From an uncultured Roseicyclus sp. (lineage in GTDB: Bacteria > Pseudomonadota > Alphaproteobacteria > Rhodobacterales > Rhodobacteraceae), in contig CANMRT010000002.1 of NCBI GenBank assembly GCA_947500415.1, positions 248,001 to 312,000 on the forward strand: a DNA stretch of 64,000 nucleotides. The letters are read 5' to 3'. Below the pieces are notes generated by a model. That model did no database searches. It worked only from the letters and a program-made list of their open reading frames with translations, and was not told the origin of the DNA. Below are positions 19,527-29,335 of this stretch, in pieces. The stretch's first letter is position 1, and the number at the start of each line of letters is the position of its first letter. Made by a program: the position numbers and the translations under genes.

Positions 19527-20945
19527 TCAGTTCTGGGCGCGTTCTTCGTCCATTTCCGGCATGCGGAAGATCTGACCCGGGAAGATCCAGTTCGGGTCGC
19601 GAATCTGGTCGCGGTTTTCCTCAAATATCTGGACGTAGAGGATACCGTCGCCAAAGCTGTTCTCAGCCATGCCCCAGAGGGTAAAGCCGGGCTGAACGGT
19701 TATGACTTCGATCCCCTGTTCAGCGGCCTCTACCGGGGCTTCGGCCACACGCTCAGGGTCCTCGCGCAGGAACGGTGTTTCGACCCGGCTTTCGATTGTG
19801 CCATCTTCGGCAAGCTCCGCCACAGACAGCGTGTAAGTGCCGGGATCAACATCGGGCAATTGCAGCGACCACGCGCCGTTTGGGCCAACCTCGCCCAACT
19901 GGATGGGCTGGTTGTTGAGATAAACCTGAATGTCCGCCGTCGCGGGACCACGGCCGGCAAGCGTCACAGCGCCCTGGGCATCGTACGAGATCGCGTCAAG
20001 CTGAACCTCAGTCTGCACGGCGGGCGTTCCGGGGCCTTGGGTGATGCGCAACCCCTCTGGCCCTGCAATTACCACGGCGGGGGCTTGGCTGGGGCTAGGT
20101 GCGGCCAGGCTTGGCCCGGCCGCGATGGGCGTAGTCGCAGGCGTATTCGCGCCGGGAAGCGCCGGTGCAGTGAGGTCCGGTGTGGTGGCCAAAGTTGTCG
20201 GTTGCAACGCACCAGGCGCTTCAGGCGTTGCCGGATCGGCAGTGCCTTCGGCAACGGGCTGCGGCTCGGTCTCATCTCCCACGGATGGGGTTGGAAAAGC
20301 CGGTGTGGAAGCATTGCCCGGATCGAGAGATGCGAGGTCCTCGGTCGGCTCTTGCGGAACCACTTCTTCGTCGTCGGGCACATCCGCAACCGCGAGGGCT
20401 TCGTCTGTGTCGGGCTCGGTGTCCGCCACCGGTGCGGCGTCGGTTGTCACCAGCGCAAATGGGGCGACGATCACTGTCTCTTCCCCCGGTATGGCGGCGG
20501 CACCAATAGGGCGGATTTCGGCGGAGATCAGGCGTGGCGTTTCGGCAGGTGGCAAGGTCAGGAAGGACACGAAAGCCCCTGCCCCGTCAGCCTCGGCCAG
20601 CGCGACCTCGATGCCATCCAGCAGGATCGCAACCTCAAGCCCCGGATCAGTTTGACCAGCGATCAGGGTCGAGCCGTCGGGTTCAACGCGGACGACATCA
20701 AGCCTTGGTGCTGCGAACTGCGGAGGTGATGTTTCGGGTTCAGGATCAGTCGTCTCGGCCACTTCTGGTGCGGCCTCAGGCTGCACGGGTTCCGTGATTT
20801 CGACTTCAGGAACAGCGGGTTCAACCGGATCAGGATCATCTGACAGAACGGTATAGCCGACAGCCCCCGCAATCAGCAGCACGGCACCGCCGGCCGTTGC
20901 CGCCACAGCCCCAGAACTGGAGCCAAACATCGCTGCAATTTTCAT
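19527..20945 (-). CDS. LysM domain protein with long Pro/Ala/Thr-rich linker
   Basis: N-terminal TM, low-complexity middle, C-terminal LysM-like segment VQPGFTLWGMAENSFGDGILYVQIFEENRDQIRDPNWIFPGQIFRMP. Confidence 0.85.
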   Translation of the reverse strand: MKIAAMFGSSSGAVAATAGGAVLLIAGAVGYTVLSDDPDPVEPAVPEVEITEPVQPEAAPEVAETTDPEPETSPPQFAAPRLDVVRVEPDGSTLIAGQTDPGLEVAILLDGIEVALAEADGAGAFVSFLTLPPAETPRLISAEIRPIGAAAIPGEETVIVAPFALVTTDAAPVADTEPDTDEALAVADVPDDEEVVPQEPTEDLASLDPGNASTPAFPTPSVGDETEPQPVAEGTADPATPEAPGALQPTTLATTPDLTAPALPGANTPATTPIAAGPSLAAPSPSQAPAVVIAGPEGLRITQGPGTPAVQTEVQLDAISYDAQGAVTLAGRGPATADIQVYLNNQPIQLGEVGPNGAWSLQLPDVDPGTYTLSVAELAEDGTIESRVETPFLREDPERVAEAPVEAAEQGIEVITVQPGFTLWGMAENSFGDGILYVQIFEENRDQIRDPNWIFPGQIFRMPEMDEERAQN

Positions 20946-21069
20946 CGGTTGACCCGTCGCATAGGTCATTCCCCCCGAAAGCGTCACACTGCCCGCGCCG
21001 AGATGGCTTGAGGGCCCCGCGATTGAACCCTATCAGGTGTTAAAGATTTCCAAAACACAAGGTGTTGTC

Positions 21070-21609
21070 ATGGCGAGCTTTTCATTGTGTGTCTATTGTG
21101 GCGCGCGTCCCGGCAACAACCCGGCCTATTTGGACGCCGCAACCGAGTTGGGCGGTTCGATTGCAGCCGCGGGTATGCGGCTGGTCTATGGCGCGGGCGA
21201 TGTCGGGATCATGGGCGCTGTGGCGCGGGCCGCGCAGGCGGGCGGTGCAGAGACCTTCGGTGTGATACCCACCCACTTGATGCAGATGGAGGTGGGCAAG
21301 ACGGATCTGAGCACCTTTGTCGTCACCGAAACGATGCACGAGCGTAAGAAGGTGATGTTCATGAACGCCGACGCGGTTGTCGTGCTGCCGGGCGGCGCAG
21401 GATCGCTGGACGAATTCTTTGAGGCGCTGACTTGGCGGCAGCTTGGACTGCATGAAAAACCGATCTTCCTGCTAAATGTCGGCGGATACTGGGATCCGCT
21501 TCTTGGGCTAATGAACCATGTTGTGGTGGAAGGGTTCGCTGACAAAACACTTTTTACATTTGTTGAAACAGTGCCCGATGTGCCGTCTCTTATGGCGGCA
21601 CTGGCGTAA
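21070..21609 (+). CDS. LOG family (TIGR00730) protein
   Basis: SLCVYCGARPGNNP...; PGGAGSLDEFFE motif (PGGxGTxxE-like). Confidence 0.92.
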   Translation: MASFSLCVYCGARPGNNPAYLDAATELGGSIAAAGMRLVYGAGDVGIMGAVARAAQAGGAETFGVIPTHLMQMEVGKTDLSTFVVTETMHERKKVMFMNADAVVVLPGGAGSLDEFFEALTWRQLGLHEKPIFLLNVGGYWDPLLGLMNHVVVEGFADKTLFTFVETVPDVPSLMAALA

Positions 21610-21648
21610 GCCACCCCTTCTGCGTCCCTTCGGGCGTCTTCGCAGCGG

Positions 21649-22101
21649 TCAATCGGCAGTTCTGTCTCGGATGCGGCGCTTTTGAAATCCCGTTTTTGTC
21701 GCTGAATACCCAGCCGCAGTATACGCCGCATGGGCGCCTGTGTTGTGATCGCCACTGACGATCATGATCCGGTAGCAGCCTCCGGCCCAGGCGCGTGCCT
21801 CTGCCTCGGCCAGAAGGGCCGTTGCGTGACCCCTGCCGCGATGATCTGCGTGGGTTACGACGTTTTCTATAAAGGCGTAGGGCGCGCCGAGGCGGGTCAT
21901 GTTCGGCACAACGATCAGGGTGACGGTTGCGACGGGCAGATCGCCCGCGAAAGCGATCAAGATGCAGGACCCGGGAAACGCGTGCAGCGCCGCCAGCCGG
22001 TCAGATGCGACAGCTTCAGGTGCGCTGTCCTCCTCTGGGATGAGGTGCCGATAAAGGTCTTGCAGGGCAACGATGTCGTCGCGGGTGGCGGTTCGGATCA
22101 T
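21649..22101 (-). CDS. GNAT family N-acetyltransferase
   Basis: 150 aa; VVTHADHRGRGHATALLAEAEARAWAGGCYRIMI motif A. Confidence 0.85.
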   Translation of the reverse strand: MIRTATRDDIVALQDLYRHLIPEEDSAPEAVASDRLAALHAFPGSCILIAFAGDLPVATVTLIVVPNMTRLGAPYAFIENVVTHADHRGRGHATALLAEAEARAWAGGCYRIMIVSGDHNTGAHAAYTAAGYSATKTGFQKRRIRDRTAD

Positions 22102-22132
22102 GGGTGTATCAGGCCCGAGATCACAACAAATG

Positions 22133-22160
22133 AAAAGGCCCGCCAGATTGGGCGGGCCTT
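22133..22160 (-). terminator. rho-independent terminator of sodB
   Basis: On the minus strand AAGGCCCGCC-CAATCT-GGCGGGCCTT followed by TT. Confidence 0.75.
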
Positions 22161-22183
22161 GGTCATTTCCGGTCTACATTCAC

Positions 22184-22783
22184 TCACATGCGCGATGCGA
22201 CGTTTTCCCAGTTCACCAGGTTGTCGAGGAAGTTCGACAGGTAGGCCGGGCGTTTGTTGCGGAAGTCGATATAGTAGGAATGTTCCCACACGTCGCAGCC
22301 CAGAAGTGCGGTCTGGCCGAAGCAAAGCGGGTTCACGCCGTTTTCGGTTTTGGTAACTTTCAGGCCGCCGTCGGTGTCTTTGACCAACCAGCACCAGCCA
22401 GAGCCGAACTGGCCCGCACCAGCGGCGGAGAACTCTTCCTTGAACTTGTCGACCGAGCCGAAGCTTTCGGTGAGCGCTGCTTTCAGTTCGGACGGCATGG
22501 CGTCGCCGCCCGGGCCCATCATTTCCCAGAACTGGTTGTGGTTCCAAAGCTGGCTGATGTTGTTGAAAATGCCGGACTGCGCGACCGCATTGGCGTCGTA
22601 GGTGCCCGTGATGATCTCTTCCATTGAGCGGCCGTCCCACTCGGTCCCGGCGATCAACTTGTTGCCGTTGTCGACATAGGCCTTGTGGTGCAGGTCGTGG
22701 TGGTATTCCAGCGTCTCGGCGGACATGCCTTTGCCGGCAAGTGCGTCGTGGGCGTAGGGAAGATCGGGAAGTTCAAAGGCCAT
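22184..22783 (-). CDS. sodB: superoxide dismutase, Fe type
   Basis: MAFELPDLPYAHDALAGKGMSAETLEYHHDLHHKAYV...; GGDAMPSELK and DVWEHSYYIDFRNKRPAYL. Confidence 0.97.
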   Translation of the reverse strand: MAFELPDLPYAHDALAGKGMSAETLEYHHDLHHKAYVDNGNKLIAGTEWDGRSMEEIITGTYDANAVAQSGIFNNISQLWNHNQFWEMMGPGGDAMPSELKAALTESFGSVDKFKEEFSAAGAGQFGSGWCWLVKDTDGGLKVTKTENGVNPLCFGQTALLGCDVWEHSYYIDFRNKRPAYLSNFLDNLVNWENVASRM

Positions 22784-22928
22784 GTTCGGTCCCCTTGTTA
22801 GATGTCAACTCTGACGCCACAGATGGAGGGCGCAAGGGGGCAACGTCAAGGGGCGGTACAAGTTCCGATTAGGTCAGGCACCGGCCGCTGGCCCGCCGCG
22901 AATGCAGACGGGACCGTGGTTGGGCCTT

Positions 22929-23324
22929 TCAGCTTTCCGCGCAGGAGCCCGACCCGCTGAACGTCTCGGTTGTTCCAACACGGGCCGCGTTTACCGAAAA
23001 CGCGCCGGTATCAAGCTGATGGACCATCGAATAATCAATCAAGATGACCGGATCGCCATTGCCGGGATTTGCCTCGCCCCGGAAATTCAACCTGACTTGA
23101 TCGCCGCGCGCTGTCACACGCATCCGATAGTTTCCTGGTCCATCGCTTTGGTTAAACGACACCACAGCGGAACTGCCACTGTATTGGATCCCGTATTCTG
23201 CGGGCATACCGCCGCTTGCATTGCTCAACGTACAGTAGTGGCGGCTATCGGCAACGGCGGCGCTAGGGAGGGAAGCGGCCAGCAGCAAGGCGGCGGCTTT
23301 GGTTACAGTGGCTGTCGTCGACAT
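22929..23324 (-). CDS. small secreted protein, paralogue A (C-terminal FSGSGSC)
   Basis: Signal peptide MSTTATVTKAAALLLAASLPSAAVA; aligns by eye with the 23859-24254 product. Confidence 0.65.
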   Translation of the reverse strand: MSTTATVTKAAALLLAASLPSAAVADSRHYCTLSNASGGMPAEYGIQYSGSSAVVSFNQSDGPGNYRMRVTARGDQVRLNFRGEANPGNGDPVILIDYSMVHQLDTGAFSVNAARVGTTETFSGSGSCAES

Positions 23325-23858
23325 GAACAAGTCTCCGGGGTCTGGGATGTAGAAGCGTAGGGTATATGGCCAACCCGTGCCCGCACCATGGAGGGTGTCC
23401 TTACCCATCGCTTTGCGCCGCCGTGTGACTTTCACCAACTATGCGGCACCGGAACTTGCGCAAGGCGACAGCGACGCCCTTCATGGAGGCCGCAGATCGG
23501 ACTGGTTCGCGGGCATCGGAACCGTTCACGGTCAGATCGTGGACGTGCCCTATGCCATTTGTCGGCCTCACGACGACGGTACAGCATCTCGATGTTCGCA
23601 AAGGATCAGCAACTCCTCAGTGGCCGTCCATCCGAAACGGCTTTCGGTGGCGCCACCCTCGGCATCTCCAACGAGAATGGAGGTCGGCTTGTGCTTTGCC
23701 TATTCCGCAGCGCCAAAACGCAAATTGGATAGGGAAACTGCTGCGCCACCGCAGCGGTTGTGGAAACACATACCGCCACGATGGTGGGATTTCAAAGACT
23801 ACCGCGCCTTCGGGCAATTACCGCCCAGTGTCGCCGCTATCTTCGAATATCGATTACG

Positions 23859-24254
23859 TCACTGGACCAGGCTGCAAGAGCCAGAACCTGAGAACCTGTT
23901 GGCATATTCAATTGGATCAAATGTGACGCGCAGCGAATTGTTAGCAACGTTGTGCATCAATTGGACGCGCATGGTCGTGCGTTGGCCATTGCCCGCGCCG
24001 ACATCTGAAATGGTATATCCCAAGCGCCTGCGGTTGTTGTTGCCGCCCACTTGAACCTGGCGGACCGACGGCTCACCGATCCATGGATGGGTCACAATTG
24101 CTGCGCCCCCGGTATATTCAATGACATATTCCGTCGGGACCCAATTGCTGGTGCTTTGCACCGCGCAATAGAATTGTTGTGCTGTTACAGTGGAAGGCGC
24201 AAGAAGCGCCAATCCAAGAAGAGCCGCGCGCAGCGGCTTTCCGAAATTATTCAT
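23859..24254 (-). CDS. small secreted protein, paralogue B (C-terminal FSGSGSC)
   Basis: Signal peptide MNNFGKPLRAALLGLALLAPSTVTAQ; YC...PTEYVIEYTGGAAIV...FSGSGSC. Confidence 0.68.
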   Translation of the reverse strand: MNNFGKPLRAALLGLALLAPSTVTAQQFYCAVQSTSNWVPTEYVIEYTGGAAIVTHPWIGEPSVRQVQVGGNNNRRRLGYTISDVGAGNGQRTTMRVQLMHNVANNSLRVTFDPIEYANRFSGSGSCSLVQ

Positions 24255-24312
24255 TATGTTACCCGTGTTTTTCTTTGACGTGTGGCCAAAACTAGCAAAG
24301 CCAATTGCACGG

Positions 24313-24876
24313 TCAATAGTATCTGACTTCAGCGCCCTCTTTTGCCGCTGTTACCAGCAGATCAAACATATATTGCGCCACGGATCTGAAACAGATGACC
24401 GTCGCGTGGTTTGGGGAGTTCATCCAAAAGGCCGCTGGCACTTGCGCAAAGCGGGAACGGCGGATTTCACGGGGCTTCAAGTCTGCGAGGTTCGCGGGCG
24501 TGAGTTTGCCCAGAACCTCACGCACATCGCGTGCCTCGATGGTGAAGACGGCACGGGCATCCGAGACGTTAACCGCAAGGTGATGTGCATCACCCATCCC
24601 TTTGGTGAGCGCATTAACGACCCCTTCTGCCTCTTCATGTTTGCAAAGAAAGAGCAATTCGTCGGGGGCCATCCACGCAACACCATCAGGCTTGCTGCCA
24701 TCGCTCATACCGCGTGCCGCTGGAATGCCTTCCCCAATTGCGGACTTCACCGCTTTTTTGGTGATGGCGGCGTCAAGATCGGCTTTCAGCGTGACCATGC
24801 CAACAAGACCCATCTCTTTGACGTGGGCGAAACCGGTGTCGGAGACACCTTGCAATGCACTGAAAGCGTTAGACAT
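24313..24876 (-). CDS. soxG: sarcosine oxidase gamma subunit
   Basis: GcvT-like gamma subunit features (GIPAARGMSDGSKPDGVAWMAPDELLFL); overlaps the soxA 3' end. Confidence 0.9.
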   Translation of the reverse strand: MSNAFSALQGVSDTGFAHVKEMGLVGMVTLKADLDAAITKKAVKSAIGEGIPAARGMSDGSKPDGVAWMAPDELLFLCKHEEAEGVVNALTKGMGDAHHLAVNVSDARAVFTIEARDVREVLGKLTPANLADLKPREIRRSRFAQVPAAFWMNSPNHATVICFRSVAQYMFDLLVTAAKEGAEVRYY

Positions 24877-27865
24877 TCTGCTTCTCCCCTTCCGGGTCAT
24901 AAAACACGGGGGAGACGATCTTCGTCTTCACCCGGCCCCCATCGACGGTGTTGAATTCGACAACCTCGCCCATGCGATCCGGGCCTTTGTGGACCAGCCC
25001 CATCGAAATTCCGCGCGCCAATGTGGGTGAGTAATAGGTCGAGGTCACCCGTCCTTGCACGTTAGCCTGGCCGTTGGCGTTCTTGCCGTCGGCCACGCAA
25101 TAGCTGCCGTCGGGCAGCACAGAGCCATCGACGGTCTCCAGACCCACGAGCTGCCAGCGATCCTCGGACGCCATGAAGGTCCGTTGCTGGCCGCGTTTGC
25201 CCAGGAAATCCTCTTTCTTCTTCGAGATCGCCCAGTTGAGACCAAGGTCCTGCGGGATCACGGTGCCGTCCGTCTCGTCCCCGATCATGATGAAGCCCTT
25301 TTCGGCCCGCATGACGTGGAGCGCTTCCGTGCCGTAGGGGGTGGCATTCCACTCGGCGCCAGCTTCATGCAGCGCGTCCCAGAAGGCGCGGCCCTGGCTG
25401 GCGGGTACCGCGATTTCGTAGCTGAGTTCGCCGGAGAAGGAGATGCGGAAGACGCGCGCATCAAAGCCGCCAAGCGTGCCTTCGGCCATCTGCATGAAGG
25501 GCAGCGTGTCCTTGCTGACATCCATCCCGCCAAGCTTCTCCAGCAGCTTCCGCGCGTTCGGGCCGACCACAGCGATCTGCGCCCATTGCTCGGTCACATT
25601 GGCGGTGTAGACCTTCCAGTCCCACCATTCACACTGAAGCCAATCCTCCATCCAGCCGTGGACCGTATCGGCCCCGCCCGAGGTGGTGTGGCAAAGGAAC
25701 GTCTCCTCATCGAGGCGCACGACCACGCCATCGTCCATGAGGAAGCCGTTCTCGTTGCACATCAACCCATAACGACATTTGCCAGGTTTCAGGCTGCTCA
25801 TCATGTTGGTGTAGAGCATGCCCATGAACTTGGGCGCGTCGGGACCCTTCACAATGATCTTACCGAGGGTCGAGGCATCCAGCAGGCCGAGGGAGCGGCG
25901 GGTTGCGTCGATCTCACGGTTCACGGCGTCCTCGTGGCTCTCGCCGTCGCGCGGGAAGCAATAGGGCCGCCGCCAATGGCCGACCGGTTCCATGTAAGCG
26001 CCTTGCGCCTCGTGCCAGTCGTGGATTGGCGTACGGCGGAGCGGTTGGAAGAGTGCGCCCTTCGCCTCACCGGCAATCGCGCCCATGGAGATCGGGGTAT
26101 AGGGCGGGCGGAATGTGGTTGTTCCAACTTGCGGGATGCCCTTGTCGAGCGCTTCAGCAAGTACGGCGAGGCCATTGATATTGCTGAGTTTCCCCTGATC
26201 AGTCGCCATCCCGAGGGTGGTGTAGCGCTTGGTGTGCTCGACGCTTTCATAGCCTTCCTGCGCCGCGAGCATCACGTCTGAAACCTTCACGTCGTTCTGG
26301 AAATCGAGCCACATCTTCGCGCGTTTCTTGACGCCTGCGTAGGCAGGCATCACCCAAACCGGCGCGAGCAGCGCTTCGTTTGCGGTTTGCACCGGCACCT
26401 CTTCCGTAGCGATCCCCAGCGCGCTCATCCGATCTGCGACCGTCTTCGCAGCTGCCGCACCTTGCAAACCGCCTGCGGCAGCGCCGATGCAGGTGACGTA
26501 GCCCTCTCCATTTTGGTTGGTCGGCGGGCGGTCGGTGTCGGGGACGAAACAGGCCTGCCCCTCGTCCCAGTTCAGCTTTCCGCCGCAGTGGGACCAGAGG
26601 TGGACCACGGGGGACCAGCCTCCAGACATGGCAACCGCATCGCAAGGGATCTCGTCGTAGCCGCCGTCGTCTTCTGCGAAGGCTTGCACGCGAACAGAAA
26701 CGACACGCTTGAGGCCTTTGACCTTACTGATCGCAGCGCCGGTGCGGACCGGAATGTTCAGGGCACGGACCTGCTGGGGCAGATCACCGTCTGCTGTGGG
26801 GCGAGGGTCGACGACGCAGGCAACCGCGACACCGGCGGCGTGAGCCGTGAGGGCCGTGCGGTAGCCGTCGTCGTTGTTGGTCACGACCACGATCCTGTCG
26901 CCCGGCGTCACGCCGTAGTTGACGATGTAGTCGCGCACGGCACCGGCCAGCATGACACCCGGCTTGTCGTTGCCGGGAAAGCTGAGGGGGCGTTCAATGG
27001 CCCCAGTGGCTGCCACGATCCGACCCGCGCGGATGCGCCAGAGGCGGTGGCGGGGGGATTCCTCGGACGGCGCATGGTCGCCAATCCGCTCATAAGCGAG
27101 CGCGTATCCGTGGTCGTAGACACCGGAGAGCTGCGTACGCAGACGGAGCGAAACATTCTCCATCTTTTCAAGTTCTTCTACGGCGTTCTTCACCCAGTCT
27201 TCTGCCGATTGCCCGTCGACAACATCGCCATCCACCGGCGCGCGACCACCCCAATGGGCGCTTTGCTCGACCAGCAGCACGCGCTTGCCTGCACGACCCG
27301 ATGCGAGCGCCGCCATCAGCCCTGCGATGCCACCGCCTGCGATCACCATGTCGACGTGTGCATAGAAATGTTCGTAGCGGTCCGGATCGCGGGTTTCGGG
27401 ATGGGGAGCCGCGCCGAGCCCCGCCGATTGGCGGATCACAGGTTCGAACACATGCTTCCAGAAGGCGCGCGGGAACATGAAGGTTTTGTAATAGAAACCG
27501 GCGGGCAGGAAGCGCGAGACCATGGCGTTCACAGCGCCCACGTCGAACTCCAGCGACGGCCAATGGTTCTGGCTGGTGGCTTCAAGCTTATCAAAAAGCT
27601 CGGTCGTTGTGACGCGCTGGTTCGGTTCGTGCCGTTTGTGCCGGCCAAGGTTGACCAGCGCATTGGGCTCTTCCCCGCCGCTGGCCACGATCCCGCGTGG
27701 GCGGTGATACTTGAAGGAACGGCCGACAAGCATCTGATCGTTGGCCAATAGCGCCGAGGCCAGCGTGTCACCCGCATGGCCACGCATCCATTTGCCGTTG
27801 AAGGTGAACTTCACGGTGCTGGACCGGTCGATCAGGCGTCCTTGGGTCGGAAGACGAGTGCTCAT
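24869..27865 (-). CDS. soxA: sarcosine oxidase alpha subunit
   Basis: 998 aa; N-terminal SoxA ferredoxin-like region, FAD/NAD domain VDMVIAGGGIAGLMAALASGRAG, C-terminal GcvT-like domain. Confidence 0.96.
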   Translation of the reverse strand: MSTRLPTQGRLIDRSSTVKFTFNGKWMRGHAGDTLASALLANDQMLVGRSFKYHRPRGIVASGGEEPNALVNLGRHKRHEPNQRVTTTELFDKLEATSQNHWPSLEFDVGAVNAMVSRFLPAGFYYKTFMFPRAFWKHVFEPVIRQSAGLGAAPHPETRDPDRYEHFYAHVDMVIAGGGIAGLMAALASGRAGKRVLLVEQSAHWGGRAPVDGDVVDGQSAEDWVKNAVEELEKMENVSLRLRTQLSGVYDHGYALAYERIGDHAPSEESPRHRLWRIRAGRIVAATGAIERPLSFPGNDKPGVMLAGAVRDYIVNYGVTPGDRIVVVTNNDDGYRTALTAHAAGVAVACVVDPRPTADGDLPQQVRALNIPVRTGAAISKVKGLKRVVSVRVQAFAEDDGGYDEIPCDAVAMSGGWSPVVHLWSHCGGKLNWDEGQACFVPDTDRPPTNQNGEGYVTCIGAAAGGLQGAAAAKTVADRMSALGIATEEVPVQTANEALLAPVWVMPAYAGVKKRAKMWLDFQNDVKVSDVMLAAQEGYESVEHTKRYTTLGMATDQGKLSNINGLAVLAEALDKGIPQVGTTTFRPPYTPISMGAIAGEAKGALFQPLRRTPIHDWHEAQGAYMEPVGHWRRPYCFPRDGESHEDAVNREIDATRRSLGLLDASTLGKIIVKGPDAPKFMGMLYTNMMSSLKPGKCRYGLMCNENGFLMDDGVVVRLDEETFLCHTTSGGADTVHGWMEDWLQCEWWDWKVYTANVTEQWAQIAVVGPNARKLLEKLGGMDVSKDTLPFMQMAEGTLGGFDARVFRISFSGELSYEIAVPASQGRAFWDALHEAGAEWNATPYGTEALHVMRAEKGFIMIGDETDGTVIPQDLGLNWAISKKKEDFLGKRGQQRTFMASEDRWQLVGLETVDGSVLPDGSYCVADGKNANGQANVQGRVTSTYYSPTLARGISMGLVHKGPDRMGEVVEFNTVDGGRVKTKIVSPVFYDPEGEKQNV

Positions 27866-28186
27866 TTACGTCAGGCTCCAGTCGGGGCGTTTCGCCTTGA
27901 TGGCTTTCAGGATGTCAGCGGGCGGCTCTAACGTCTGGGCGGGATAGGTCCCGAAGACCTCCAACGTTGCCGTGTCGCGTGCGGCCAGGAACCACTTGCC
28001 GCAGCCCATGGCGTGACGCCAGCGCTCGAAATGCACGCCTTTCACGTTCGGGCGCATGAACATGTATTCCTCAAACTGGTCGTCGGATGATCCGGGGCCG
28101 TAGCGCTTGAGATGCGCTTCGCCGCCTGCGGCAAGCTCGGTTTCGCAGGCGTCCACACCGCAGACGGGGCAAGTCAGGGTCAGCAT
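27866..28186 (-). CDS. soxD: sarcosine oxidase delta subunit
   Basis: MLTLTCPVCGVDACETELAAGGEAHLKRYGPGSSDDQFEEYMFMRPNVKGVHFERWRHAMGCGKWF; Cys-rich zinc-binding SoxD. Confidence 0.96.
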   Translation of the reverse strand: MLTLTCPVCGVDACETELAAGGEAHLKRYGPGSSDDQFEEYMFMRPNVKGVHFERWRHAMGCGKWFLAARDTATLEVFGTYPAQTLEPPADILKAIKAKRPDWSLT

Positions 28187-28935
28187 GGGTTGGTCTCCTG
28201 TCCCAGCGCCAAGGGCTCGGTCGCATCGAGCTTGGCGAGAATATCTGTGTGGATCGCCTGGGCGTCTGCCGCCGGGCGATCTTCGTATTTGTCGAGGGTC
28301 GTGCCCCAATGGTGTTCAGCAAAGACACGGCCAGGCCCGTCATAGCGGGGGCCGGTCTTATGTTGCGGCACAAAGAAATAGGCGGGCCAGATGCGCAGAT
28401 CGGTGATCTGGTCACGGTACTTTTCCAGCAGATTACGCAGGAACAGGTTGCCCACGGAGATCCACGGCTGGCGCGCGGTTTCGGGCGCTTCAGCGTAGGT
28501 CGTGTGGATTTCGCGAAGGGTCAGGCGCAGCGCTTCGGTGCCGGGGGCTGAGGCGAGATAGGGCACCATTTTGGAGCGGCGCTTGGGGTAGGTCTCATAG
28601 CAGGTGAAGGTGCATTCTTCGGTGAAAAGCTCATCGCAAGGCTTCAACGCCTCGAAATCCGCGCCGGGCAGGAAACCGCCTTGCTCGTAGAGGATTTCGT
28701 AGCGCATGAGGTCGGCGACGCCTTCAAAATGCTCAAGCTGGAAGTAATGCGAGATTAGGCGCTGGTTTCGCCAGCGGCGGCCTGTCAGGTACGCGTTGTC
28801 AAAGAGGGTGTAGGGCCATGTCGGATGCAGCCGCTTCCAGCTGTCCATCCAACACGTGGGTGCAGGGCGCGGGCCGATCCAGATGTGGCCCAGGCGCATG
28901 GGGATGGCGACCGCGCTCATGGCCGCCACCCCCAC
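28180..28935 (-). CDS. glycosyltransferase-like protein (DXD sugar-binding/OCH1-like)
   Basis: DLMRYEILYEQGGFLPGADFEALKPCDELF resembles the DxD-containing motif of GT32/OCH1-like enzymes; overlaps soxD start. Confidence 0.65.
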   Translation of the reverse strand: MGVAAMSAVAIPMRLGHIWIGPRPAPTCWMDSWKRLHPTWPYTLFDNAYLTGRRWRNQRLISHYFQLEHFEGVADLMRYEILYEQGGFLPGADFEALKPCDELFTEECTFTCYETYPKRRSKMVPYLASAPGTEALRLTLREIHTTYAEAPETARQPWISVGNLFLRNLLEKYRDQITDLRIWPAYFFVPQHKTGPRYDGPGRVFAEHHWGTTLDKYEDRPAADAQAIHTDILAKLDATEPLALGQETNPC

Positions 28936-28947
28936 GGGGAGGTCGTT

Positions 28948-29166
28948 TTATTCCGTGACGGCTGGCGCCACGGGCGTGGTGCTTTCCACGGCTGGGGCGG
29001 CTGCGCCCTCTTCCGGCAGGGTCGAGCTGCCGCTGCCCATGAAGATGATGGCAAGGATGAACAGCGCGATGATCCCGCCGATGAACATGAGTGCGCCCGA
29101 GCCGGAGCCACCACGTGTGGGCGGTGAATAGTCGAACGCTTGGTTACGATGGTCGTAGTCAGACAT
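28948..29166 (-). CDS. small single-TM hypothetical protein
   Basis: 72 aa; GALMFIGGIIALFILAIIFMGSGSS TM segment. Confidence 0.6.
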   Translation of the reverse strand: MSDYDHRNQAFDYSPPTRGGSGSGALMFIGGIIALFILAIIFMGSGSSTLPEEGAAAPAVESTTPVAPAVTE

Positions 29167-29335
29167 GAGGCATCCTCCATTTGGATGCCCTCAGCCTTGC
29201 GGCCAGCGACCGTTGCCTCAACGTTGCGGTGGGCGGCCTGCTCAGTTCGGCCAGAAAGGGCCGCTTCGCCCTCAACTGGTGCGCCATTTCCAGCCGCGTC
29301 CCGGTCACGTTTTGTGACAGGCGGGACGTTGCCGA

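Noticed and set aside
19341-20729. 462-aa plus-strand ORF opposite the LysM protein and ABC exporter start
   Set aside because: No domains; the opposite strand encodes recognisable proteins.
25055-27751. 408-aa and 454-aa plus-strand ORFs across soxA
   Set aside because: Antisense of a well-supported soxA; no recognisable domains.
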